Below are positions 1 through 6,695 of a stretch of 6,740 nucleotides of DNA, piece after piece. The stretch comes from Proteobacteria bacterium UBA964 (GTDB lineage: Bacteria > Pseudomonadota > Gammaproteobacteria > Steroidobacterales > Steroidobacteraceae): contig DBCG01000138.1 of NCBI GenBank assembly GCA_002292945.1, positions 780 through 7,519 on the forward strand, given 5' to 3'. The notes under the pieces are model-generated. The model saw nothing but the letters and a program-made list of their open reading frames with translations. It made no database searches and was not told the DNA's origin. Both the position numbers and the translations under genes were made by a program. Each line of letters starts with the position of its first letter. Positions within the stretch are counted from its first letter, which is position 1.

Positions 1-1533
1 AGTGAGCTTCGTCATGATCGGACGGATGATCAGCAGCGCTGCCAAGGCGATCGCCAGGGCGACCGCGAGATACTTGCCGGTGTCGATGAACTGCGGCTGC
101 AGATAGATCGGTGTCGGGACCTCGGCTGCCGGCAACTCGAAGTTGGTGCTGATGAGGTTGACGACATCACCACGCGCAGCATCGAAGCCGACGGTGCCCT
201 GGATCAAGTTCGTCAACCGCGTGATCTCGGCGGCCGGAAGCGGGCGTCGTGCGGGGGCAGCGGTGGCGCCCGGCGCGGCGATCGCATCGTTGATCGCGAC
301 ACCGACGGTCAGGCGACGCATACGCGGCGCAGGATCGACGACATAGCGGACGCTACGATCGATCTCGAAGTTACGGTTCTCGCTGCGCTCCTGACCACGG
401 ACCACCGGTTCAGCGGCCGGTGCGGCAGCAGCCGGCGCGGCCGCGGCGGCGGCAGCCTCGGGCGTCGGTGTGGCGGGTACCGGCGGCTCGTTCGAGAGTG
501 TGCCCGGGACCCCGGTGGCGCTCGGCTCAGTGGTCCGGCTCTCGGTCACCTGTTCCGAACGCACACGCGTACCCGCGTTCTCGGGGTCGTAGTTCTCCGT
601 CGTCTGCTCGATGACCGAGAAATCGAGGTCCGCGTTCACCTGGGCGCGGACGTTGGCGACGCCGAAGATCGGCGTCAGGATCTGCGTGATGCGATCGACA
701 TAGTCGGCTTCCAGCTTCTGCCGCAGTTCCAGTTGCTTGGCGTTGAGGTCGGACGCGCTACCGGTGTCGGTGAGCAGGCGACCGAACTGGTCCACCACAG
801 AGACATGGGCGGGGACGAGGTACGGTACGCTCGAGGAGACCAGATGGATGATCGCCTGTACCTGGCCGTCGCTGACCGCGCGCCCTTGGAACGGCGTGAC
901 GATCACCGATGCTTTCGGATCTGCGCGGTCGCGGACGAAAGCGCTCTGACGGGGCAGCGCCAAGTGCACACGCGCGTCTTTGATGGTGTTGATGCGGCGG
1001 ATGCTTTGTGAGAGCTCCTCCTCGATGGCGGCGTTGTATCGCGCCTGCTCCATGAACTGGCTGGTGCCGAGCGGCATCGCTTCGTTGATGGACGAGCTGT
1101 CGGCCGCGGAGTCGCGCGGCAGCCCTGCGGCGGCGAGCATCATCCGGGCTTCGTGGAACTCGCTCACCGGTACGGTCAACGAGCCGGTGACCTTGTCGAG
1201 CGCCACGCCGATGCCGTTCTTCTGCAAGAGCTGCTGCGCAGCTTCCTTGTCGCTGTCCGCCATCTCGGGGTACAGCGTCCGGGGCGGCGGGGTCGACATC
1301 GACATGTACGCCACCACCGCAAGCATCAGCACGAGCGCGATGGTCACATACGGCAAGGCGGCCCGGACCACGGGCGCCCGCAGGAAACCGGTGACCGGAT
1401 TCGCGGAGGCCGCAGAGGCGGCAGCGTTCTCCATGGGGCGCATCGCACCCGACGAGGAGCTGACCATGACCCCTGCATTCGAGCCTTCGTCATCGAGGCG
1501 CCGTCTCAGGACATCTGCTTCTACCGCTGCCAT
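1..1533 (-). CDS. fliF: Flagellar MS-ring protein FliF (C-terminal end outside window)
   Basis: FliF forms the inner-membrane MS ring of the flagellar basal body, on which the rod, export gate and FliG rotor assemble. I read one open frame of 511 codons with no stop; the end lies beyond base 1. Visible in order: a hydrophilic N-terminus, a first membrane helix at about residues 58-78 (ALPYVTIALVLMLAVVAYM), the periplasmic YscJ/FliF ring-building region with the family motif LPRQSAF near 193-199, a charged stretch followed by an Ala/Pro-rich low-complexity segment at about 352-377 (the beta-collar insertion), and a second membrane helix at about 488-506. The cytoplasmic FliG-binding tail must follow in the missing part. 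ATG 1533 lies 4 bases past the fliE stop but has no clear Shine-Dalgarno; ATG at 1467, 1443 or 1434 would give a more usual N-terminal length. It follows fliE, as in most flagellar clusters. Identity is secure; the start is not. Confidence 0.93.
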   Translation of the reverse strand, partial: MAAVEADVLRRRLDDEGSNAGVMVSSSSGAMRPMENAAASAASANPVTGFLRAPVVRAALPYVTIALVLMLAVVAYMSMSTPPPRTLYPEMADSDKEAAQQLLQKNGIGVALDKVTGSLTVPVSEFHEARMMLAAAGLPRDSAADSSSINEAMPLGTSQFMEQARYNAAIEEELSQSIRRINTIKDARVHLALPRQSAFVRDRADPKASVIVTPFQGRAVSDGQVQAIIHLVSSSVPYLVPAHVSVVDQFGRLLTDTGSASDLNAKQLELRQKLEADYVDRITQILTPIFGVANVRAQVNADLDFSVIEQTTENYDPENAGTRVRSEQVTESRTTEPSATGVPGTLSNEPPVPATPTPEAAAAAAAPAAAAPAAEPVVRGQERSENRNFEIDRSVRYVVDPAPRMRRLTVGVAINDAIAAPGATAAPARRPLPAAEITRLTNLIQGTVGFDAARGDVVNLISTNFELPAAEVPTPIYLQPQFIDTGKYLAVALAIALAALLIIRPIMTKLT

Positions 1534-1537
1534 GCCA

Positions 1538-1890
1538 TTACACCGTCATGTTCATGATTTCTTTGTACGATTCCAGGATCTTGTTCCGCACCTGGACCGT
1601 GGCCTCGAAGGCCACCGACGATCGCTGCATCGCGATCGCCACATCGGTGAGCGATACATCCTCACCGCGCACATAGGAGGTCTGCAGCTGGCGGGATAGC
1701 CGCTGCTGTTCGTTCACCGAATCGACCGCGGAACGCATCGTGTCGAGGAACGACCCGGCGCCGGGCGCCGATGAAGTCGAGGACACCGCGATGCCGCGCG
1801 GCTGCTCCGCACCCGCATCGACCGGCCGCACAGCCTCGCGCATCGAGCGCAACTGCTCCAAAGCCTGCTGCATGGCGACGGATTGGACGG

Positions 1891-1894
<4 letters not shown>
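1538..1894 (-). CDS. fliE: Flagellar hook-basal body protein FliE
   Basis: FliE is a small, secreted, mostly helical protein that joins the MS ring to the proximal rod and is needed to start rod export. The product is 118 aa, slightly above the usual length of about 105. The N-terminal third is variable and Ser/Ala/Gly-rich. The conserved part begins near residue 49 (FLDTMRSAVDSVN) and ends with the family's typical C-terminus (AIAMQRSSVAFEATVQVRNK, then SYKEIMNMTV). Its ATG overlaps the stop of the upstream sigma-54 activator gene as ATGA, and fliF begins 4 bases after its TAA, so translational coupling through all three genes is likely. No good Shine-Dalgarno is visible, which fits coupling. 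Met at residue 8 is a possible alternative start. Confidence 0.93.
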
Positions 1895-3030
<1,136 letters not shown>

Positions 3031-3085
3031 CGAAAAAATCGTAGGCGATTGAAAGACTTGTGAAGGCGAGCGACGGATATTCACG

Positions 3086-4234
3086 TCACTGTCGGAATAC
3101 CGAGGGCTCATACTTGCGCAGGCGCTCGATGAACGTGGTCCTCGGTAGCCGCAGAAGCTCGGCAGCATGGGTGATGTTCCCGGAGGTCACCCGCATCGCC
3201 TCGCGTACCCAAGCGGCCTCGTAGTCGGCGAGGACTTGCTTGAGGTCGATGGCGTCCATGCGCCCCCCCGATGAGATCGGTGTCCTCGGCGTCGGCACAT
3301 CAGCGGCCCAGTCGAGCGCCCCATCGATCGGCGCGCCATCGGTGGCGGACCCCGAGTCCCACAGGTCAAGCACCGCGCGCTGCTCTTCCGCGGTGGGCGC
3401 CGGTGCACCACGACGCCGGGGCAACATCGCGATCGGGATGGCGGCAAGCGTCAGTTCCTTTCCCGGCCAAAGCACCGTCATACGCTCGACGAAGTTCAGC
3501 AGTTCGCGACAGTTGCCGGGCCAGTCGTATTGCATGAGCCAGCTGCTGAGGCACGGCGCCGCGCGGATCGGCGAGTCGCCTCGTCCGGCGCTCTGCTGCG
3601 CGAAATGATCGAACAGCAGCAGAATATCGCCCTCGCGTTCGCGCAACGGCGGCACATATATAGGGATGACATTGAGGCGATAATAGAGATCGGCGCGGAA
3701 CTCGCCGTCGGCGACCGACTTGTCGAGGTCGCGGTGGGTTGCAGCGATGATCCGCACATCGACTTTGAACGGTCGCTCATCGCCGACGCGGTCGATCATG
3801 CGTTCCTGCAGCACCCGAAGCAGCTTCACCTGCATCTCGAGTCGCATGTCTCCGATCTCATCGAGGAACAACGAGCCGGAGTTCGCCATCTCGAACCGAC
3901 CGCGCCGATCGACGAGTGCGCCGGTGAACGCACCTTTGGTGTGCCCGAACAGTTCACTCTCGAGGAGGTCGTGCGGTATGGCGCCGCAGTTCACCGGCAC
4001 GAACGCGTTGCGCGATCGCTCCGACAGCCGGTGGATCGAGCGCGCAACCAGTTCCTTGCCCGTCCCGGATTCACCGAGCACCAGCACCGTGCTGTCGCTT
4101 GCCGCAACGCGGCGCAGGATGGCGCGCAGGGAGCGCATGACGGCGGATTCGCCGGCGAGCAGCTCCAACGGGTCGTGATCACCGACGGCAACGGTTGCGG
4201 ATCTGGCGACCACAGCGCTTTCTATCCCGCCCAC
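3086..4234 (-). CDS. Sigma-54-dependent flagellar master regulator, FleQ/FlrA-like, lacking the N-terminal domain
   Basis: Likely the top activator of the flagellar cascade. The 382-aa product starts almost directly with the AAA+ core: Walker A GESGTGKE at 54-61, GAFTGA at 101-106, Walker B SLFLDEIGDM with D125/E126, AATHRDL near 164-170, arginine-finger region FRADLYYRL, and WPGNCREL at 238-245 (Cys replaces the usual Val). A variable linker (about 270-325) leads to a Fis-type helix-turn-helix (AAELLRLPRTTFIERLRKY) that matches the FleQ type (RLRxRRTTLVEKMRKYG) as I recall it. The block beginning IDLKQVLADYEAAWV also matches FleQ. FleQ/FlrA have an extra N-terminal domain of about 130 residues that is absent here. 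The start is GTG 4234 with no clear Shine-Dalgarno; GTG 4213 is a weak alternative. An in-frame TAG shortly upstream (near 4310) rules out a long N-terminal extension in this frame. A 55-base gap separates it from the next activator gene, probably co-transcribed. Confidence 0.88.
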   Translation of the reverse strand: MGGIESAVVARSATVAVGDHDPLELLAGESAVMRSLRAILRRVAASDSTVLVLGESGTGKELVARSIHRLSERSRNAFVPVNCGAIPHDLLESELFGHTKGAFTGALVDRRGRFEMANSGSLFLDEIGDMRLEMQVKLLRVLQERMIDRVGDERPFKVDVRIIAATHRDLDKSVADGEFRADLYYRLNVIPIYVPPLREREGDILLLFDHFAQQSAGRGDSPIRAAPCLSSWLMQYDWPGNCRELLNFVERMTVLWPGKELTLAAIPIAMLPRRRGAPAPTAEEQRAVLDLWDSGSATDGAPIDGALDWAADVPTPRTPISSGGRMDAIDLKQVLADYEAAWVREAMRVTSGNITHAAELLRLPRTTFIERLRKYEPSVFRQ

Positions 4235-4299
4235 GATCCGCGCGACATGCCCTACCCCTGCCGACCGACCCGCGAGGCCGAGCCCCGTAATCGATCCAT

Positions 4300-4319
4300 T
4301 TCGGAACTAATTGTCCGAA
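4300..4319. repeat. Perfect inverted repeat, TTCGGA-N8-TCCGAA, operator-like
   Basis: Two perfect 6-base arms around an 8-base AT-rich centre, 20 bases overall, about 65-85 bases upstream of the GTG of the fleQ-like gene. Size and symmetry suit a dimeric regulator or an enhancer-binding-protein site. It abuts the next inverted repeat. The function is inferred from position and symmetry only. Confidence 0.45.
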
Positions 4320-4346
4320 TAGTAGCAAAGGCGCTGTGCGCTACTA
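4320..4346. repeat. Perfect inverted repeat, TAGTAGC-N13-GCTACTA
   Basis: Seven-base perfect arms separated by 13 bases, immediately adjacent to the repeat at 4300-4319. In RNA it would be a modest hairpin without a following U-run, so an operator or leader structure is more likely than a terminator. Confidence 0.45.
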
Positions 4347-4379
4347 GGGTACTTGCTGCGGGTCGGGTGCGTCCAGCCG

Positions 4380-4396
4380 TGACCGAACGACGGTCA
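4380..4396. repeat. Perfect inverted repeat, TGACCG-N5-CGGTCA
   Basis: Six-base perfect arms with a 5-base spacer, in the fliS/fleQ gap. It could be a protein-binding palindrome or a small RNA hairpin; no T-tract follows on either strand. Confidence 0.4.
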
Positions 4397-4404
4397 GTCG
4401 GGAG

Positions 4405-4423
4405 GGCTTTTAGCTATAAAGCC
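4405..4423 (-). repeat. Perfect hairpin, GGCTTT/AAAGCC with 7-base loop
   Basis: On the minus strand a 6-bp stem encloses ATAGCTA. It is directly downstream of a TATAAT hexamer (4424-4429 on the plus-strand numbering), so it could sit at the very 5' end of a transcript toward the fleQ-like gene, or act as a weak terminator for the fliS transcript. No U-run follows. Confidence 0.4.
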
Positions 4424-4429
4424 ATTATA
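4424..4429 (-). promoter_or_regulatory. Candidate -10 hexamer (TATAAT) upstream of the fleQ-like gene
   Basis: A perfect TATAAT reads toward the fleQ-like gene. At 17-18 bases upstream I see only AGGGAG/CAGGGA, which is a poor -35. A transcript from here would have a leader of roughly 180 bases containing the inverted repeats described. Weak candidate. Confidence 0.25.
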
Positions 4430-4468
4430 TTCAGAGGGTTACATCGCTCCCTGACCCCTGACCCAGGA

Positions 4469-4891
4469 TCAGGAATAGACGACGAACATCCGACGGTTCA
4501 CCTCACCGGCCACCGCCGGGTTGATCACAGCCCAAGCCTCACGCACTTGGCTCAAGAGGTCCTGGCAATCCGCGAGATCGTCGGTCGAGCCGGTGGCCCC
4601 CGCACGAACCAGTCGACGGATCAAAAACTGATAAAAATCATTAAGATGCGCAGCCACCGGCCCGCCACCTTGGAGATCGAGCGTCTCGCGCAGCGCGGTC
4701 AGGATCGTCATGGCCCGCGAAGAGGATGCGCTCGCTGCACGCTTCTCCTGCCGGAGCGCGTACTCCCGGGCGAGGCGGATCGCGTCGATCGCGCCGTCGT
4801 ACATCATGATCACGAGATCCCGCTTGCTCGACTGCTCACAGCGCGAGTGCAGATCCGTGGAACGGTAGGCTTTCAAGGCATAGGCTGACAT
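4469..4891 (-). CDS. fliS: Flagellin export chaperone FliS, second copy
   Basis: FliS binds the C-terminal D0 region of flagellin in the cytoplasm, prevents premature polymerisation and helps hand it to the FlhA export gate. The product is 140 aa, near the usual length of about 125-140, and fully hydrophilic. Family signatures: N-terminal ALKAYRSTDLHSR, then DLVIMMYDGAIDAIRLARE at about residues 26-44 (the conserved LYDGAL-type helix), the RAMTILTALRETLDL helix, and the final SQVREAWAVI helix. ATG 4891 is chosen because GGAG lies 7 bases upstream (4899-4902) and the N-terminus then matches its paralogue; the frame is open back to 4993 but that stretch is not FliS-like. It is separated from the first fliS by a terminator, so it may have its own promoter, though I found none that is clear. 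Confidence 0.9.
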   Translation of the reverse strand: MSAYALKAYRSTDLHSRCEQSSKRDLVIMMYDGAIDAIRLAREYALRQEKRAASASSSRAMTILTALRETLDLQGGGPVAAHLNDFYQFLIRRLVRAGATGSTDDLADCQDLLSQVREAWAVINPAVAGEVNRRMFVVYS

Positions 4892-4898
4892 GGTGGTG

Positions 4899-4902
4899 CT
4901 CC
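4899..4902 (-). promoter_or_regulatory. Ribosome binding site that fixes the start of the second fliS
   Basis: GGAG on the minus strand with a 7-base gap to ATG 4891. It supports this start rather than the longer open frame reaching 4993. Confidence 0.6.
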
Positions 4903-5003
4903 AGTTACGCAAGACGTATCGCGTACACCGGATACAGTCGGGCAGACCTCGCGATTCTTGAGCGCCTGACCCCCCTTCCCGTCGCCAGGACACGGCAATG
5001 AGG

Positions 5004-5033
5004 AAATGCGGCGGGGGTCTGCACCCCCGCCGC
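5004..5033 (-). terminator. Strong hairpin terminator after the first fliS
   Basis: A perfect 11-bp GC-rich stem (5008-5018 with 5023-5033, arm GCGGCGGGGGT on the plus strand) closes a 4-base loop. On the minus strand it is followed by ATTTCC, a short U-tract. It starts 32 bases past the stop of the first fliS, so it most likely ends the flagellin/fliS transcript. The T-run is short, so termination may be incomplete. Confidence 0.75.
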
Positions 5034-5064
5034 CGTCCCCGACCTCAGGTCAAGTCGGCCGCCT

Positions 5065-5547
5065 TCAGACAGCGGCGGCGACGCCGGCACCACTCGGTGC
5101 CACCGCCGACGCCTGTGGGGCGTCGACGAAACCTGAGATCACGGCCTTGGTACGCACGGGCGTGGTGCGTGTTGCGAGCTCCGCCCACGCCTCCCGTACC
5201 GAACTCAAAGTTGCCTTCGCCTCTTGGAACCAAGTGACGTCCCGACGCGTCTGCGCCCCGATGATTTTCGAGGTGACGCTGTTGTAGAGCCGAAGCAAGC
5301 TGCTTGCCACGGGCTCACCCTGCTCGAAGTCGAGCGTTTCGCGGAGCCCCGCCAAGATCGTCAGCGCGCGTGAGCACTGGCGTCCGCAGTCGCGGTACTC
5401 CTGCCTCGACATGAGGATCTCGGCCTGACCGATCGAGTCGATCAAGGCGTCGTACAACGCCAAGACCAGATCGACTCCTCTGCCCCCATGGGCCACCGAC
5501 TGCATGTCGGCGTCCTGGTAAGCCTTCAAAACAGAACGTGGTGCCAT
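5065..5547 (-). CDS. fliS: FliS-family flagellin chaperone, first copy
   Basis: The 160-aa product shares the FliS plan: N-terminal VLKAYQDADMQS, the helix DLVLALYDALIDSIGQAE at about residues 26-43, SRALTILAGLRETLDFEQGE around 59-78, and the late helix LSSVREAWAEL. It is clearly a paralogue of the neighbouring copy but divergent, and it carries an extra Ala/Pro-rich tail (about the last 25 residues) that FliS proteins normally lack. The segment usually written TASPxxLIxMLYD is replaced by a Gly-rich HGGRGVDLVLALYD. ATG 5547 has AGGAG 7 bases upstream (5555-5559). It lies 87 bases after the flagellin stop with a large hairpin between, so it is probably expressed by read-through from flagellin or from its own unseen promoter. 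A chaperone for the adjacent flagellins is the natural inference. Confidence 0.87.
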   Translation of the reverse strand: MAPRSVLKAYQDADMQSVAHGGRGVDLVLALYDALIDSIGQAEILMSRQEYRDCGRQCSRALTILAGLRETLDFEQGEPVASSLLRLYNSVTSKIIGAQTRRDVTWFQEAKATLSSVREAWAELATRTTPVRTKAVISGFVDAPQASAVAPSGAGVAAAV

Positions 5548-5593
5548 TTCTGTTCTCCTAAGCCTTATTGTTTAAAACACTATCCAGACCAGC

Positions 5594-5623
5594 GTGATCC
5601 CCCGGGCAAGCCCGGGGGATCAC
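5594..5623 (-). terminator. Perfect 14-bp hairpin after the complete flagellin gene
   Basis: The arm GTGATCCCCCGGGC (5594-5607) is exactly repeated in reverse complement at 5610-5623 with only AA between them; in RNA the innermost pairs would open to make the loop. It begins 11 bases past the flagellin TAA. No U-tract follows directly on the minus strand; the nearest is TTTT about 20 bases later. It could act as terminator, attenuator or 3'-end stabiliser, letting flagellin exceed fliS in amount. Confidence 0.7.
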
Positions 5624-5634
5624 CTAACCTGCGA

Positions 5635-6459
5635 TTAGCCGCGGAGCAGGGTCAGGACGTACTGCGGCGCCTGGTTGGCCTGGGCGAGCATGGCGGTACC
5701 GGCCTGGGCCAGCACCATGCCGCGCGCGAGGTTCGCCGACTCGGCAGCGTAGTCCGTGTCCTGCAGACCCGACAGCGCTTCGTTCAGCCGCTGGCTGACG
5801 TTCTGCGCGTTGGAGAGCGCAAAACCCAGACGGTTGATGTTCGAACCCGCCGTGGCGCGGGCTGTCGACACGTTCGCGAGCGCAGCATCAATGGCCGTTA
5901 TCGCCGCAGCGGAGTTGGTTTGATCCGTAACCGAGGTGCCGTTTACGGTTAGGGCCGCAGCATTGAGGTCAGCAGTGTTGAACGTGACCTTATCGGTCCC
6001 GGCCGCGCCAAGCTGAATCTGGACGCCCAAAGCAGTGTTCGCGATGGCCGTCCGGTTGAATGCCGTGTTGTCGGCGATACGATCAATCTCAGCCAGCAGC
6101 GCCGTGTACTCCGTATTAGCAGCAGTACGATCAGCAGACGCATAAGTTCCGTTGTTCATCTGCGACGCCAATTCACGCATGCGAACGAGGATGTTCTCCA
6201 CCTCCGAAGCGGCACCATCGAACGTCTGGAACAACGAGATACCATCGTTGATGTTGCGCACGGCGACATCACCGCTCGCGATATCCGCCTTCATTTTGAG
6301 GGCGACCGACGCAGCGGCCGCGTCATCGGCTGCGGAGTTGACCCGCTTGCCGGACGCCAGACGCGCCATCGCCGTCTCGAGATCATTGCGGTTCGTCGAA
6401 AGCACTCGCGATGCGTGGATCGACGAGATGTTCGTATTGACAACTACACCTGCGGCCAT
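5635..6459 (-). CDS. fliC: Flagellin (filament protein)
   Basis: Major filament subunit, exported unfolded and polymerised at the filament tip. At 274 aa it is a minimal flagellin: N-terminal D0/D1 (VVNTNISSIHASRVLSTNRN, LASGKRVNSAADDAAAASVA, RNINDGISLFQT), then a short variable stretch at about 145-205, and C-terminal D1/D0 ending MLAQANQAPQYVLTLLRG. There is no large D2/D3 outer domain. The segment LVRMRELASQ (91-100) corresponds to the conserved LQRVRELAVQ site, and NTAFN is at 131-135. ATG 6459 has a very strong Shine-Dalgarno (GGAGGAG, 6462-6468). A sigma-28-like promoter lies upstream and a hairpin follows the stop. The C-terminal 14 residues are identical to those of the neighbouring flagellin gene at the window edge, so this is one of at least two tandem copies. 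Confidence 0.96.
   Translation of the reverse strand: MAAGVVVNTNISSIHASRVLSTNRNDLETAMARLASGKRVNSAADDAAAASVALKMKADIASGDVAVRNINDGISLFQTFDGAASEVENILVRMRELASQMNNGTYASADRTAANTEYTALLAEIDRIADNTAFNRTAIANTALGVQIQLGAAGTDKVTFNTADLNAAALTVNGTSVTDQTNSAAAITAIDAALANVSTARATAGSNINRLGFALSNAQNVSQRLNEALSGLQDTDYAAESANLARGMVLAQAGTAMLAQANQAPQYVLTLLRG
5638..5679 (-). repeat. Direct repeat: 3' end of flagellin, matched at 6699-6740
   Basis: The last 42 coding bases before the stop match the 3' end of the neighbouring flagellin gene at 40 of 42 positions. The matching partner reaches the window edge, so the full repeat is longer. The two genes use different stop codons (TAA here, TGA there) and different downstream hairpins. 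Confidence 0.9.
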
Positions 6460-6461
6460 AA

Positions 6462-6468
6462 CTCCTCC
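6462..6468 (-). promoter_or_regulatory. Strong Shine-Dalgarno of the flagellin gene
   Basis: GGAGGAG on the minus strand just ahead of ATG 6459. It is the strongest ribosome site in the window, in keeping with a very abundant product. Confidence 0.75.
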
Positions 6469-6534
6469 AAATCAGTCAATGTGTGGTGCTTCAATTCCCG
6501 ATCGAAGCTGTTTAGAAAACTCTCTCACTAAATA

Positions 6535-6561
6535 TCGTCGGAGACAAATAAGGTTTCTTTA
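6535..6561 (-). promoter_or_regulatory. Candidate sigma-28 (FliA) promoter of flagellin
   Basis: On the minus strand TAAAGAAA (6554-6561), an 11-base gap, then TCCGACGA (6535-6542). The known FliA consensus is TAAAGTTT-N11-GCCGATAA; TAAAG and the CCGA core match at the correct spacing, while the outer positions differ. It would give a 5' leader of roughly 70 bases. The region just upstream (6563-6600) is AT-rich, which could help promoter strength. Confidence 0.55.
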
Positions 6562-6651
6562 ACGTCAAAGAAAAATTTTAGCTTTGAGACCTTATATGCA
6601 TGTTCTCGCATACACCGCGGACTAACACTGCCCCCCGGCTTCAAAAGCTTC

Positions 6652-6687
6652 CGGGTCGCCCCCGAGAATTATCCCGGAGGCGACCCG
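6652..6687 (-). terminator. Hairpin terminator of the upstream (second) flagellin gene
   Basis: Perfect 9-bp arms CGGGTCGCC (6652-6660) and GGCGACCCG (6679-6687). Inside, on the minus strand, CCGGGA and TCTCGG can extend the stem with one wobble pair around a TAAT loop. It starts 8 bases past the stop of the partial flagellin and is followed by GAAGCTTTTG, a short U-run. A terminator is the likely role. Confidence 0.7.
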
Positions 6688-6695
6688 AAGCGAGA

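Larger units (their letters stand above)
4235..4468. promoter_or_regulatory. Non-coding control region between the second fliS and the fleQ-like gene, dense in inverted repeats
   Basis: This 234-base gap contains no credible gene. It holds at least five short inverted repeats, listed separately where perfect and of 6 bp or more, plus a tandem CTGACCC repeat at 4451-4464. A fifth small inverted repeat (CCTGA, 7-base loop, TCAGG; 4457-4473) overlaps the fliS stop. The region must hold the end of the fliS transcript and probably the promoter of the fleQ-like gene. I found no convincing sigma-54 site (GG-N10-GC). Confidence 0.6.

Noticed and set aside
419..478. GC-rich Ala-coding tract in fliF as a possible frameshift or expansion site
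   Set aside because: The frame reads cleanly through it, and low-complexity insertions are common in the FliF beta-collar region.
980..1699. A 239-codon plus-strand open frame
   Set aside because: It is antisense to fliF and fliE, which have strong family evidence; its composition looks like a shadow frame.
3031..3168. Longer N-terminus for the FleR-like activator (start at 3168)
   Set aside because: It would overlap the end of the fleQ-like gene by more than 80 bases, and the extra residues resemble no receiver or other domain.
3530..4888. A 452-codon plus-strand open frame
   Set aside because: It lies antisense to the fleQ-like gene, the control region and fliS, whose products are clearly recognisable. 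It shows no family motif and is explained by high-GC codon bias of the opposite strand.
4892..4993. Longer N-terminus for the second FliS (start at 4993)
   Set aside because: The extension has no FliS similarity, while ATG 4891 has a well-spaced GGAG and gives the standard FliS N-terminus.
4235..5000. Sigma-54 (-24/-12) promoters upstream of the fleQ-like gene and of the second fliS
   Set aside because: TTGC elements exist on the minus strand (near 4330 and 4910), but no GG lies at the required distance.
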